Of a stretch of DNA of 64,000 bases, positions 19,984 through 30,106 are shown piece after piece. How positions within the stretch are numbered: the stretch's first letter is position 1; each line of letters opens with the position of its first letter. The position numbers and the translations under genes were made by a program. Source of the DNA: Psychrobacillus psychrodurans (GTDB lineage: Bacteria; Bacillota; Bacilli; Bacillales_A; Planococcaceae); NCBI GenBank assembly GCA_900114885.1, contig FOUN01000002.1:434001-498000 (forward strand). The letters are read 5' to 3'. The notes beneath the pieces were generated by a model. That model was not told the DNA's origin and ran no database searches. It saw nothing but the letters and a program-made list of their open reading frames with translations.

Positions 19984-21069
19984 TTGACAAAACGTAAATT
20001 TGGATTAGGTCTATCATTAGTACTAGCTGCTGGAACAATTCTAGGAGCATGTGGATCTAAAGATGAAGAAACAACTAAACCAAAAGATTCAGAGGGTACA
20101 GGTTCTGAAGGTACTACTGAAGCAGTAGATTTTTCTTTAGCAATGGTAACTGACGTTGGTGGAGTTGATGACAAATCTTTCAACCAACTAGCTTGGGAAG
20201 GTATTGAAGCTTTCGGTAAAGAAAATGGTCTTGAAAAAGGCGATGGTGGATATGACTACCTTCAATCAACTGGTGACGCTGACTATATTACAAACTTAAA
20301 TAACTTGGTACGTCGTGACTTTGATGTAGTTTATGGGATTGGTTTCTTAATGGAAGAACCGATTGGTACTATTGCAGACCAACAACCAGAAGCACAACTT
20401 GCAATTATCGATGCTATCGTAGATAAACCAAACGTTGCATCTGTAATGTTTAAAGAGCAAGAGGGTTCATTCCTTGCAGGCGTTGCTGCTGCTCTAATGT
20501 CTGAATCTAAACAAATCGGTTTTGTTGGTGGGATGGAAATTCCAGTAATCGAACGTTTTGAAGCTGGATTCTTAGAAGGTGTTAAAGCTGTAGACCCATC
20601 TATTAAAGTAGATGTACAATACACTGGTAAATTTGATGACGCTGCACTTGGTAAAACAACTGCAAACCGTATGTATTCTTCAGGCGTAGATATTATTTTC
20701 CATGCTGCTGGTGGTACTGGTAACGGTGTATTCGCAGAAGCAAAAGAACGTAAAACAAAAGATGCTAATGCAAACGTATGGGTTATCGGAGTTGACTCTG
20801 ACCAATACGAAGAAGGTGCAGTTGGCGATAAAAATATAACTCTTACATCTATGCAAAAACGTGTAGACATTGCAGTTCAAACAATTGCAAAAGAAGCAAT
20901 GGCTGGAAACTTCCCTGGTGGGAAAACAGTAACTTATGGTTTAGCAGAAAAAGGAGTTCAGCTTGCTGATTCTCGCGGAGCTATCCCACAAGAAATTTTA
21001 GATCAAGTTCAAGAATACTCAGACAAAATTGCTGCTGGGGAAATCGTTGTTCCGGAAACAGTAGAATAA
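19984..21069 (+). CDS. nupN: BMP-family nucleoside-binding lipoprotein
   Basis: Substrate-binding lipoprotein of an ABC importer. A signal peptide ends in the lipobox LGAC (about residues 20-24), followed by a Thr/Glu/Ser-rich linker and a BMP/Med-type periplasmic-binding domain ([21 protein letters not shown]). An upstream in-frame ATG (19969) overlaps the GGGGG ribosome binding site, so the TTG at 19984 is the better start (361 residues). The following ATPase and two permeases complete the transporter; family members carry purine nucleosides, guanosine for B. subtilis NupN. Confidence 0.88.
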   Translation: MTKRKFGLGLSLVLAAGTILGACGSKDEETTKPKDSEGTGSEGTTEAVDFSLAMVTDVGGVDDKSFNQLAWEGIEAFGKENGLEKGDGGYDYLQSTGDADYITNLNNLVRRDFDVVYGIGFLMEEPIGTIADQQPEAQLAIIDAIVDKPNVASVMFKEQEGSFLAGVAAALMSESKQIGFVGGMEIPVIERFEAGFLEGVKAVDPSIKVDVQYTGKFDDAALGKTTANRMYSSGVDIIFHAAGGTGNGVFAEAKERKTKDANANVWVIGVDSDQYEEGAVGDKNITLTSMQKRVDIAVQTIAKEAMAGNFPGGKTVTYGLAEKGVQLADSRGAIPQEILDQVQEYSDKIAAGEIVVPETVE

Positions 21070-21083
21070 TAGTATTACCAAAC

Positions 21084-21122
21084 ATCATAAAGACCGAATT
21101 TTCTCGGTCTTTATGATATTTT
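21084..21122 (+). terminator. Hairpin between nupN and nupO
   Basis: A perfect 14-bp stem (21084-21097 with 21104-21117) ends in a short T-rich stretch. It probably reduces transcription into the membrane genes so that binding protein is made in excess, as is common in ABC importer operons. Confidence 0.75.
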
Positions 21123-21212
21123 AAATTAATAGATGAAAGATTTTAACTTTTCAAAGTATAAAGTCTTTCCTGTATTAATTTAGTACTAGTATTATAGTGG
21201 GGAGTGAATTCA

Positions 21213-22763
21213 TTGGAATATGTAATAGAGATGCTTGGCATACGGAAAGAGTTTGGATCGTTTGTTGCAAATGATAACATTACCCTTCAGTTAAAAAAGG
21301 GCGAAATACATGCTCTTTTAGGAAAAAATGGAGCTGGTAAATCCACCCTTATGAACGTATTATTTGGGTTATATCAACCTGAGGCCGGCGAGATAAAAGT
21401 AAAAGGAAAGACTGTTAAAGTTACGGACCCAAATGTTGCGAATGAGTTAGGTATTGGGATGGTCCATCAGCATTTCATGCTTGTTGAGAATTTTACAGTA
21501 ACAGAAAATATAATATTAGGAAATGAGCTAACAAAAGCAGGCATTGTCAATATTAAAGATGCAGCAAAGAAAATTCAAAAGCTTTCAGAAATGTATGGAT
21601 TAGATGTAGACCCTAATGCAAAGATTGAAGATATTTCTGTTGGAATGCAGCAGCGAGTTGAAATATTGAAAACGCTTTATCGCGGTGCAGATATACTGAT
21701 ATTTGATGAGCCGACTGCTTCGCTTACTCCTCAAGAGATTAATGAACTTATACAAATTATGAAGCGCTTAATACAAGAGGGTAAATCAATTATTTTGATC
21801 ACGCATAAGTTAAAAGAAATTATGGATGTATCTGATCGAGTTACCGTTATTCGTAAAGGTGAAGGAATTGGTACTGTGGTTACCGCGGAAACAAATCCAA
21901 ATGAATTGGCATCATTAATGGTTGGTAGACAAGTAGAATTTAAGACTGTGAAAAGTGAAGCACATCCTACAGATGATACACTCGTTATAAAGGACCTTGT
22001 CGTAGCAGATTATCGTGGAATCGATAAAGTTAAAGGATTAAACTTAACTGTCCGTAAGGGTGAAATATTAGGGATTGCAGGAATTGATGGTAATGGGCAA
22101 AGTGAATTAATCGAGGCAATTACTGGTCTACGGAAATCAAAGTCTGGTTCAATAATGATAAATGGAACCAACTTGACCAATAAAAAACCACGTAAAATTA
22201 CAGAGTCTGGTGTAGGTCATATTCCGCAGGATCGTCATAAGCATGGTTTAGTTTTAGACTTCTCTATCGGTCATAATATTGCATTACAAACTTACTATCA
22301 AGTTCCTATTTCGAAAAATGGGATTATGAATTATTCAAAAGTTTCCGAGCTAGCTCAAAAAATTATTAACGACTTTGATGTTCGCACACAAGGGGAACAC
22401 ACACCTGCTCGTGCACTTTCTGGTGGAAATCAGCAAAAAGCAATTATTGGACGAGAAGTTATACGTGATCCAGAATTGTTAATCGCGGCATTACCAACAC
22501 GTGGACTCGATGTAGGAGCTATTGAATTTATTCATCAGCGTCTTATTGAACAACGAGATAAGGGTAAAGCGGTACTTTTACTTTCATTTGAATTAGATGA
22601 GGTTATGAATGTATCCGACCGCATTGCAGTTATCTATGATGGACAAATTGTAGATACATTATTTCCTAAAGAAACCTCTGAACAAGAGTTAGGATTATTG
22701 ATGGCAGGTCAAAAAAAGAATTCAAACATAGATAAACAGGGGGAAACAACTCATGTCGAATAG
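21213..22763 (+). CDS. nupO: Nucleoside ABC importer ATPase (two fused domains)
   Basis: Two ABC domains in one chain of 516 residues. The first has Walker A GKNGAGKST (about 36-44), signature VGMQQR and Walker B ILIFDEPTASL. The second has a divergent Walker A GIDGNGQSE, signature LSGGNQQK and PTRGLDV. This pattern is typical of the YufO/NupO, RbsA-like family. A GTG at 21204 lies inside the GGGGAG site, so the TTG at 21213 is preferred. The C-terminus overlaps the next gene by 11 bp. Confidence 0.9.
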   Translation: MEYVIEMLGIRKEFGSFVANDNITLQLKKGEIHALLGKNGAGKSTLMNVLFGLYQPEAGEIKVKGKTVKVTDPNVANELGIGMVHQHFMLVENFTVTENIILGNELTKAGIVNIKDAAKKIQKLSEMYGLDVDPNAKIEDISVGMQQRVEILKTLYRGADILIFDEPTASLTPQEINELIQIMKRLIQEGKSIILITHKLKEIMDVSDRVTVIRKGEGIGTVVTAETNPNELASLMVGRQVEFKTVKSEAHPTDDTLVIKDLVVADYRGIDKVKGLNLTVRKGEILGIAGIDGNGQSELIEAITGLRKSKSGSIMINGTNLTNKKPRKITESGVGHIPQDRHKHGLVLDFSIGHNIALQTYYQVPISKNGIMNYSKVSELAQKIINDFDVRTQGEHTPARALSGGNQQKAIIGREVIRDPELLIAALPTRGLDVGAIEFIHQRLIEQRDKGKAVLLLSFELDEVMNVSDRIAVIYDGQIVDTLFPKETSEQELGLLMAGQKKNSNIDKQGETTHVE

Positions 22764-23799
22764 AGTAGTCAATATACTTGTCCCTGTAATTTCTGTTATT
22801 TTAGGATTGCTCGTAGGAGCCATTGTCATGCTAGTAAGTGGATATGATCCGGTGCAAGGTTATGCTGCACTTTGGAATGGTATTTTTGGGGATACTTATG
22901 CAATTGGAGAGACTATTCGTCAAATTACTCCGTATTTACTTGCAGGTTTATCAGTAGCATTTGCTTTCCGTACAGGATTATTTAACATTGGGGTTGAAGG
23001 ACAATTATTAGTAGGATGGTTTGCAGCAGCTTATGTTGGGATTGCATTTGATCTACCTATGTATATCCATTTACCATTTGCAATTATCGCAGCAGCTTTA
23101 GCTGGAGCATTATGGGCTTTCATTCCGGGTCTTTTAAAGGCAAAATTACAGGTCCATGAAGTAATAGTAACAATCATGATGAACTATATTGCTTTACATA
23201 CAACAAATGCATTGATAAAAGTTGTATCGGATGGCGGAGACAATACAGGAACGATTAATGCAACGGCTTCCTTAAAGTCTGCATTTTTCGAAAGTATTAC
23301 AGATTATTCCCGTTTGCATTATGGTATTTTCATAGCATTAGCAATGGTGTTATTGATGTGGTTTTTATTAGAAAAAACAACAACTGGTTACGAGTTAAAA
23401 GCAGTTGGTTTTAACAAACATGCGTCTGAGTACGCAGGTATGAATGTGAACAAAAATATTATTCTTTCTATGGTAATTTCCGGTGCATTTGCTGGACTAG
23501 CTGGTGCGATGGAAGCGTTAGGTACGTTCCAATACGCAAATGTTAAAGGTGGATTTACTGGTATTGGTTTTGATGGAATCGCAGTTGCCTTATTAGGAGC
23601 GAATACTCCACTGGGAGTAATTTTTGGTGCGGTGCTATTTGGATCATTAAAATATGGAGCTCTCAATATGCCAAACGAAGCTGGTATTCCAGTAGAAATA
23701 GTTTCAATTGTAATAGCTATTATTATATTCTTCGTAGCATGTGGTTACGTTATTCGCTATTTCCTTGAAAAAGCGAACAAGAAAAAGGAGGCGAAATAA
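22753..23799 (+). CDS. nupP: Nucleoside ABC importer permease 1
   Basis: 348-residue BPD-transporter-2 family permease with about nine membrane segments and the conserved GLFNIGVEGQLLVG motif (about 80-95) and a later EYAGMN...SGAFAGLAGA cytoplasmic loop. It overlaps nupO by 11 bp and is followed by the second permease after one base, consistent with a heterodimeric channel. Length equals the B. subtilis YufP length as I recall it. Confidence 0.9.
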   Translation: MSNRVVNILVPVISVILGLLVGAIVMLVSGYDPVQGYAALWNGIFGDTYAIGETIRQITPYLLAGLSVAFAFRTGLFNIGVEGQLLVGWFAAAYVGIAFDLPMYIHLPFAIIAAALAGALWAFIPGLLKAKLQVHEVIVTIMMNYIALHTTNALIKVVSDGGDNTGTINATASLKSAFFESITDYSRLHYGIFIALAMVLLMWFLLEKTTTGYELKAVGFNKHASEYAGMNVNKNIILSMVISGAFAGLAGAMEALGTFQYANVKGGFTGIGFDGIAVALLGANTPLGVIFGAVLFGSLKYGALNMPNEAGIPVEIVSIVIAIIIFFVACGYVIRYFLEKANKKKEAK

Positions 23800-23800
23800 T

Positions 23801-24760
23801 ATGAGCTTCTTAGATGTATTATATTTTATTATCCCTTCTGCGATTTTCTATGCAGCTCCTTTAATCTTCGTAGCTATCGGTGGGGTTTTCTCAGAACGAT
23901 CTGGTGTTATCAACATCGGATTAGAAGGTTTAATGGTTATGGGTGCTTTTATCGGTATTCTATTTAACTTAATGTTTATAGATACATTTGGAGCGATGAC
24001 TCCGTGGGTTTCGTTAATCGCAGCAATGGTTGTTTCTGGGCTATTCTCAGTTATGCATGCAGTAGCATCGATTTCCTTCCGCGCGGACCAAACAATATCT
24101 GGGGTTGCGATCAATATGCTAGGTGTTGCAATTGCTCTTTTCTCTGTGAAAATGATCTATGATAAAGGTCAAACAGATTATATTCAACAGCGATTTATTC
24201 GCTTTGATATACCACTATTAAGTGATATTCCGATAATTGGACCAATGCTATTTAAAGATGTATATGGAACTTCAATTTTAGCAATCGGAGTTGCAGTGTT
24301 GGCTTGGTTCGTTATTTACAAAACTCCATTTGGATTACGTCTACGCGCTGTAGGGGAACATCCGATGGCTGCAGATACAATGGGTGTTAATGTAACTAAA
24401 ATGCGTTATATTGCTGTTATCCTTTCTGGTGCGCTTGCAGGATTAGGTGGTGCAGTTTACTCTCAGTCTATTTCTGGAGAATTTAGTCATACTACTATTA
24501 ATGGACAAGGGTTCATGGCTCTTGCAGCAATGATTTTTGGTAAATGGCATCCACTTGGAGCACTTGGAGCAGCATTGTTCTTTGGGTTTGCTCAAGCACT
24601 AAGTATTGTTGGTGGTCAGATTCCTTATGTAGATCAAGTACCAACTTATTTCTTACACATCTTGCCTTATGCTTTAACTATATTGGCAGTAGCCGGATTT
24701 ATAGGAAAAGCACACGCACCAAAAGCGAGTGGAATACCTTATATTAAAGGAAAACGATAA
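23801..24760 (+). CDS. nupQ: Nucleoside ABC importer permease 2
   Basis: 319-residue permease with about eight to nine membrane segments and the same family motif (GVINIGLEGLMVMG, about 38-51). A longer open frame from 23741 exists, but AAGGAG at 23785-23790 sits correctly for the ATG at 23801, and the product then begins MSFLDVLYFIIPSAI as in homologues. It is the last gene of the importer operon, followed by a strong terminator. Confidence 0.9.
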   Translation: MSFLDVLYFIIPSAIFYAAPLIFVAIGGVFSERSGVINIGLEGLMVMGAFIGILFNLMFIDTFGAMTPWVSLIAAMVVSGLFSVMHAVASISFRADQTISGVAINMLGVAIALFSVKMIYDKGQTDYIQQRFIRFDIPLLSDIPIIGPMLFKDVYGTSILAIGVAVLAWFVIYKTPFGLRLRAVGEHPMAADTMGVNVTKMRYIAVILSGALAGLGGAVYSQSISGEFSHTTINGQGFMALAAMIFGKWHPLGALGAALFFGFAQALSIVGGQIPYVDQVPTYFLHILPYALTILAVAGFIGKAHAPKASGIPYIKGKR

Positions 24761-24818
24761 TTTAAAGTTTTGTAGTTAAGCCAGTCTATACTTAACCAAA
24801 CTAAATAGAAAATGGAAG

Positions 24819-24845
24819 AGGGACCAATTAATTGGTCCCTTTTTG
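24819..24845 (+). terminator. Terminator after nupQ
   Basis: AGGGACCAAT pairs with ATTGGTCCCT (24819-24840), followed by TTTTT. Confidence 0.9.
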
Positions 24846-24921
24846 TTTGGACTGATATAATTAGAAAATGTATAGTGAATCACTAACTGAGATACACTAG
24901 AAAGAAAAAGGGGGATCACTT

Positions 24922-26199
24922 ATGTTTCAACAATTCGAACTTGCAAGTGGCGTTAAGCTTTTTGTGAGACCTACAGAACAATTCAAAACGATCAATATCT
25001 CGTTCAAATGGAAACAACCTTTAACAGTAGAAAAAGCATCTATTCGTGCAGTTTTAGCGAATATATTACAGTTCAGCAATGAAGTATACCCTACAAATGC
25101 AGCTTTTAGAAAGCGCTTAGACGACTTGTATGGAACTGCTTTATACTTTGATACAACGAAAAAAGGGAGCCACCATATTTTTTCACTGAACGCAGAAACC
25201 GTAAACGATGCATACTTATCCAATGAAAAAATTGTCGATGAAGTATTTTCTTTATTACATACCGTTATTTTTAAACCAAATTTGGAGAATGGCAAATTTG
25301 GTGAATCAATTGTAAAAAGAGAAAAAGAGCAGGTAATTGAACGAATTCAATCCATGTATGATGACAAAACCAGATATGCGCAGCAACGTTTGTTAGAGAA
25401 CATTCGCCCAAATAATCCAGCTTCTATTACATCTAATGGTACAGTGGAGACTGTTAAAGCGATTACAAACGAGCAACTAATTGAAATGCATCATGATTTA
25501 CTAACAAAAGACGATTTATCTATCTATGTAGTTGGGGATGTAAATATACAGGAAATAAAAGAAAAAATGCAGAGTCATTTTTCCTTTGTAGATCGAACAG
25601 AAAAGATTGAAAAGCCAGTTGATATACCAAGCGAAACAACTGATAAGAAATTTCTTCATGAAATACAAGATATGAAACAAGGTAAACTTCATATTGCCTA
25701 TCAAACACCTATCACTTTTTTCTCGGAAGAATTTCCGGTTATGCAGCTTACAAATGGTATTTTAGGTGGATTTTCGCATTCTAAAATTTTTATGAACGTG
25801 CGTGAAAAAGAAAGTATGGCCTATTATGCATCGAGTAGCTACTCTTCACTCTATGGATTAATATTCGTGTTAGCAGGAATAGATTCTAATTTGCAGAAAA
25901 AAGCGGTCGCATTAATAGATGAACAACTAAAAGTAATGCAAGCAGGTGATATTTCCGACTTAGAATTAAACCAAACGAAATCTATGCTTACCAATCAACT
26001 GAAAGAAGCTTTAGATTCCGCACGTGCTCAAATTGAAATATACGACCAATATAAAGAATTGAACGCATCCTTTACCGTAGAAGATTGGGTCGGAAAATGG
26101 ATGAATGTTACAAAAGAACAAATACAACAAATGGCATTAACTATTGAAAAGGAATTTGTTTATTTCCTTTCAGGCAAGGAAGGTGCAGCAAATGAATAA
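24922..26199 (+). CDS. ymfF: M16-family protein lacking the zinc motif (YmfF-like)
   Basis: 425-residue M16-fold protein. The HxxEH zinc-binding motif is missing: the equivalent region (ASIRAVLANILQFSNEVYP) has no such His/Glu pattern, so it is probably a non-catalytic partner. Its stop codon overlaps the start of ymfH, which does carry HFLEH, suggesting an active/inactive pair as in mitochondrial processing peptidase. B. subtilis has the same ymfF-ymfH arrangement. A strong GGGGGATC-type site precedes the ATG. Confidence 0.88.
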   Translation: MFQQFELASGVKLFVRPTEQFKTINISFKWKQPLTVEKASIRAVLANILQFSNEVYPTNAAFRKRLDDLYGTALYFDTTKKGSHHIFSLNAETVNDAYLSNEKIVDEVFSLLHTVIFKPNLENGKFGESIVKREKEQVIERIQSMYDDKTRYAQQRLLENIRPNNPASITSNGTVETVKAITNEQLIEMHHDLLTKDDLSIYVVGDVNIQEIKEKMQSHFSFVDRTEKIEKPVDIPSETTDKKFLHEIQDMKQGKLHIAYQTPITFFSEEFPVMQLTNGILGGFSHSKIFMNVREKESMAYYASSSYSSLYGLIFVLAGIDSNLQKKAVALIDEQLKVMQAGDISDLELNQTKSMLTNQLKEALDSARAQIEIYDQYKELNASFTVEDWVGKWMNVTKEQIQQMALTIEKEFVYFLSGKEGAANE

Positions 26200-27493
26200 A
26201 ACTTATTTTCAACAATTAGAAGAAACATTATACAACGAAACACTTCCGAATGGTTTAGATGTTTATATTTTGCCGAAGAGAGGGTTTTCGAAGACATTTG
26301 TCACTTTTACTACAAAATATGGTTCTATAGACCGTGAATTTATTCCTTTAGGTAAAGATGAACCTGTTATTGTTCCTGATGGCATTGCTCATTTTCTCGA
26401 ACATAAAATGTTTGAAAAAGAAGAAGGGGATGTATTTCAAAAGTTCAGTGAGAAAGGTGCATCTGCAAATGCATTTACTTCTTTTACAAGAACGGCGTAC
26501 TTGTTTTCCTCGACAGACCATGTATTAGATAATACGAAAACTTTGTTGGATTTTGTTCAACAGCCTTATTTTACAGAACAAACTGTAGAGAAGGAAAAAG
26601 GTATTATTGGTCAGGAAATTACGATGTATGACGATCAGCCAGATTGGCGTTTGTACTTTGGGACAATCGAAAATATGTATAAAGAACACCCAGTAAAGAT
26701 TGATATTGCAGGGACAATTGATACTATTAGCCATATTACAGCAGAACATTTATATGAGTGCTACAACACTTTCTATCATCCATCAAATATGGTTTTATTC
26801 GTAGTGGGGGCAGTTGATCCAGAAGAGATGATGGACTTCATCAAAGCAGATCAAGCGGCAAAAACATTTGAGGAACCACAGGAGATCAAACGTTTCTACC
26901 CTGAGGAGCAAAAAGCAGTCGATAAAAAAGAACGTACTCTTCAGATGGATGTTCAAAAACCTAAGGTATTATTTGGAATTAAAGCAAGTAATACCGACAT
27001 CTCTGGCGATGAAATGTTAAATTATGAACTAGCGATGCAAGTAGCAATTGAAATGATATTCGGTAGAAGTTCGGCATTTTATCAAGAAATATATGAGAAT
27101 GGATGGATTGATGAATCTTATTCAGCAGATTTCTCAATGGAGCAAGGCTATGGTTTTACAATGATTGGTTCAGATACCGTTAACCCGACTGAACTAACCG
27201 AGAAAATAAAGGAAACCATTAAAAATTATGCTTCTAATTGGAATGTGGAGGATGAAGATTTACAACGTATCGTCCGTAAGAAAATTGGCTTTTTCTTAAG
27301 AGCACTAAATTCCATAGAATATATAGCAAATCAATTTACACGATACTCCTTCAATGACATGAATTTATTTGATGTTGTTCCTGCTTTAGAGAAACTAACA
27401 ATGGATCAGGTGAAAGCAGCATTCCAATCGTTAATAGACGATAATGCTCATACTGTCTTTACAATCTTGCCTTATGAGAAAAGTAATGAGTAA
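26192..27493 (+). CDS. ymfH: M16-family zinc peptidase (YmfH-like)
   Basis: 433-residue catalytic M16 peptidase with HFLEH at residues 67-71 and a downstream Glu region (about 140-150). The start is the ATG at 26192, preceded by GGAAGG and overlapping the ymfF stop by eight bases; the longer open frame from 26144 would run deep into ymfF. It is probably the active half of a YmfF-YmfH complex. Substrate unknown. Confidence 0.9.
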   Translation: MNKTYFQQLEETLYNETLPNGLDVYILPKRGFSKTFVTFTTKYGSIDREFIPLGKDEPVIVPDGIAHFLEHKMFEKEEGDVFQKFSEKGASANAFTSFTRTAYLFSSTDHVLDNTKTLLDFVQQPYFTEQTVEKEKGIIGQEITMYDDQPDWRLYFGTIENMYKEHPVKIDIAGTIDTISHITAEHLYECYNTFYHPSNMVLFVVGAVDPEEMMDFIKADQAAKTFEEPQEIKRFYPEEQKAVDKKERTLQMDVQKPKVLFGIKASNTDISGDEMLNYELAMQVAIEMIFGRSSAFYQEIYENGWIDESYSADFSMEQGYGFTMIGSDTVNPTELTEKIKETIKNYASNWNVEDEDLQRIVRKKIGFFLRALNSIEYIANQFTRYSFNDMNLFDVVPALEKLTMDQVKAAFQSLIDDNAHTVFTILPYEKSNE

Positions 27494-28217
27494 AAAGTTT
27501 GCATTGGTGTTAGGTGCATCCGGTGAAATTGGTCACGCAATATGTCGTAATCTCGCGGAAGCCGGTTGGTCCATGTACCTACACTATGCAAATAATAAAG
27601 GAAGCATAGTAACATTAGTAACAGAACTCAACAAGTCTTATCCTGAACAAGAGTTTATCGTAGTACAAGCAGATATGAGTAATCCGAATTGTATTGAAAA
27701 AATAGTTGCTTCTATATTTACACTTCAAGCGATAGTATTTGCCCAGGGACATAGTCTGTACAAAGGTTTAGAGGACACTAGCTTAGATGATATTCGTCTA
27801 TTATTTCAAGTGCATGTGGAGCATCCTATGGCATTATTAGGAATACTAAATAGTAAGCTTCGTCAGCAGTCTAGTAGTTCAGTTATTTTTGTTGGCAGTA
27901 TATGGGGAGATACAGGTGCCTCTTTTGAAGTTGCCTACTCTGCTGCAAAAGGAGCTCAGCATGCCTTTGTAAAGGCATATGCTAAAGAGGTTGCACTACA
28001 ACGAACAAGGGTAAACGCGGTCGCACCAGGATTTATCGATACAAAAATGAACGCTCATATTGAAGAGGAAGCTCGTCAGCTGATTCTTGAAGAAATTCCT
28101 GCCGGTTTTTTGGGATCCACACAAGATATAGCGGATGCCGTCGAATTTTTAACGAGTGAAAAGGCCAAATACATAACAGGTCAAATCATTCGGGTTAATG
28201 GTGGATGGTATATTTAA
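27486..28217 (+). CDS. ymfI: Short-chain dehydrogenase (YmfI-like)
   Basis: 243-residue SDR with the NAD(P) motif GASGEIG (about 9-15) and an intact catalytic YSAAK (about 149-153), so a working oxidoreductase of the FabG-like type. The ATG at 27486 overlaps the ymfH stop by eight bases; upstream in-frame ATGs lie inside ymfH. It follows the peptidase pair as in B. subtilis. The substrate is unknown. Confidence 0.88.
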   Translation: MSKKFALVLGASGEIGHAICRNLAEAGWSMYLHYANNKGSIVTLVTELNKSYPEQEFIVVQADMSNPNCIEKIVASIFTLQAIVFAQGHSLYKGLEDTSLDDIRLLFQVHVEHPMALLGILNSKLRQQSSSSVIFVGSIWGDTGASFEVAYSAAKGAQHAFVKAYAKEVALQRTRVNAVAPGFIDTKMNAHIEEEARQLILEEIPAGFLGSTQDIADAVEFLTSEKAKYITGQIIRVNGGWYI

Positions 28218-28254
28218 TATCCTACTTCATGTCGCAAATAGTGAAACCAAATAG

Positions 28255-28300
28255 AAAAAGAAAAGAGAGTATTACACGCTCTTTTCTTTTTTTCTTTTAT
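28255..28300 (+). terminator. Terminator after ymfI
   Basis: GAAAAGAG-A-GT pairs with AC-G-CTCTTTTC around a short loop (about 28260-28288), followed by a long T-rich tract. Confidence 0.75.
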
Positions 28301-28374
28301 TCGACTACAAAATCATATATGATAGAACTAATCATGAAGTGAAACGTCATCTATAGAGAAGGGAAAGATATAAC

Positions 28375-29181
28375 ATGGCTAGTGAATGGTTTTTTGAATA
28401 TGAAATTCAAGTTAATCGTCCAGGACTTTTAGGTGACATTGCTTCTTTACTTGGTATGCTTCGAGTTAATATTGTAACGATTAATGGTGTAGATGAAGGC
28501 AGACGGGGTATGCTTATAAAAGCAGAGAAAAAAGAAAACATTGAACGTTTTGAACATATCGCTTCAACAATGGAAACGATTCAATTGACTAAATTTAGGG
28601 AACCTAAGCTAAGAGATCGTCTTGCAGTTCGTCATGGTAGATATATTCAACGTGATGCAGACGACAAAAAAACATTTACATTTGTTCGTAATGAGCTTGG
28701 TCTTTTAGTAGATTTTATGGCTGAAATCTTTAAGCAAGAAGGACATAAACTTATTGGAATTAGAGGAATGCCAAGAGTAGGGAAGACGGAATCAGTCGTA
28801 GCAGCAAGTGTATGTGCAAATAAAAAATGGATATTCTTGTCCTCTACGATGATCAAACAAACAATTAGAAGTCAATTGGCAGGAGACGAGTTTAGTGATC
28901 GTAATATTTTTATATTAGATGGTATTGTAACAAGAAAATCAAATGATGAAAAGCATTTACAGTTAGTAAGGGAAATGATGCGGATGCCGACTATCAAGGT
29001 TGTGGAACATCCTGATATGTTCATCCAGCATTCTGAGTATTCTCTTGATGATTTTGACTATATTATCGAGCTTCGTCATAGTCCGGACGAGCAAATCACA
29101 TATGAAATGATGGAAAAAAACCACGGAATGTCTGACAAAGGAATGACGGGCTTTGGCGGATTTGGTGGATTCAATTTTTAA
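28375..29181 (+). CDS. ymfK: DUF3388 protein (YmfK-like)
   Basis: 268-residue protein. The N-terminal 75 residues look like an ACT-type domain (EIQVNRPGLLGDIASLLGML). A P-loop-like GMPRVGKTES lies at about 136-145, and the C-terminus is Gly/Phe-rich (FGGFGGFNF). It matches the DUF3388 family found upstream of ymfM and pgsA. The DUF3243 gene ymfJ, which sits upstream in B. subtilis, is missing. Function unknown; nucleotide binding is inferred only from the P-loop-like segment. Confidence 0.82.
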   Translation: MASEWFFEYEIQVNRPGLLGDIASLLGMLRVNIVTINGVDEGRRGMLIKAEKKENIERFEHIASTMETIQLTKFREPKLRDRLAVRHGRYIQRDADDKKTFTFVRNELGLLVDFMAEIFKQEGHKLIGIRGMPRVGKTESVVAASVCANKKWIFLSSTMIKQTIRSQLAGDEFSDRNIFILDGIVTRKSNDEKHLQLVREMMRMPTIKVVEHPDMFIQHSEYSLDDFDYIIELRHSPDEQITYEMMEKNHGMSDKGMTGFGGFGGFNF

Positions 29182-29197
29182 TGGGCAGGTGTTTTAA

Positions 29198-30058
29198 TTG
29201 ACTGAACTTGGGGCTCGCTTAAAAGAAGCGAGAACAGCAAAGGGTTATAGTATTGACGATTTGCAAGAAATAACAAAAATTCAAAAACGGTACTTAGCAG
29301 GTATTGAAGAAGGTAATTATGCAACTATGCCAGGTGCATTTTATGTTCGTGCATTTATTAAACAATATGCAGAGGCAGTTGGATTGAATGGAGACGAATT
29401 ATTAGAAACGTATAAATCAGAAATCCCTTCTCCATCAAATGAGGAAGTAACAAAAAATATTCCTACAACACCATCTAGACGAGCATTAGGAGGACGATCG
29501 TCAAGTAAATTGATGGAGATTTTCCCAATGGTTATGGTTGTAGTTTTTGTTATTGCAATTATCGTAATGTTTTGGTTTTTATACCAAAATAGAGCCGATG
29601 ATCCGGATACAGAAGTTACTAACGACGAGTTAACGCAAGAGAATAAACCAACTTTTGAGGACAATGAAAATATACAACCTGATTCTGAAGAAGAGCCAGT
29701 TGAGGAAGAACCTGTAGAAGAAGTTGTGGAAGAGCCAGAACCACCTGCACAGCAGTTATCATTCGTAGATATACAAGGTGTAACTTCAACGTATAATTTA
29801 ACCAATGCAGAAAATTATGCAGTAAAATTGGTCGCAGCAAATACTACATGGTTGAATATTAGGGATGAAAATGACAAAATTCTTGTGGATCAATCGGTGA
29901 AGGCTGGAGAAACCTTCGAATTTGATGCAAATGCATTTTCTAAAATCCGTATACGTCTTGGGCATGCGCCTGGGAATACTGTTACAATAAATGAAGAAGT
30001 GGTAGAGTTTAAAAGCACAGAAGTTGCTCAAAATGTAGTAATACAGTTCAACAAATAG
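29198..30058 (+). CDS. ymfM: RodZ-like membrane protein with HTH domain (YmfM)
   Basis: 286-residue protein with an N-terminal XRE-type helix-turn-helix (about 5-70; LKEARTAKGYSIDDLQEITKI), one membrane segment (about 108-130), an acidic Glu/Pro-rich linker (about 145-188) and a C-terminal DUF4115-type domain. This is the RodZ layout, linking MreB and cell-wall elongation to the membrane. TTG start after GGCAGGTG. It lies 16 bp after ymfK and upstream of pgsA, the usual order. Confidence 0.88.
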   Translation: MTELGARLKEARTAKGYSIDDLQEITKIQKRYLAGIEEGNYATMPGAFYVRAFIKQYAEAVGLNGDELLETYKSEIPSPSNEEVTKNIPTTPSRRALGGRSSSKLMEIFPMVMVVVFVIAIIVMFWFLYQNRADDPDTEVTNDELTQENKPTFEDNENIQPDSEEEPVEEEPVEEVVEEPEPPAQQLSFVDIQGVTSTYNLTNAENYAVKLVAANTTWLNIRDENDKILVDQSVKAGETFEFDANAFSKIRIRLGHAPGNTVTINEEVVEFKSTEVAQNVVIQFNK

Positions 30059-30106
30059 TCATCTTAGTGATGGCTATTTTATTTGAAATTGAAAGGAGTT
30101 TTTTCC

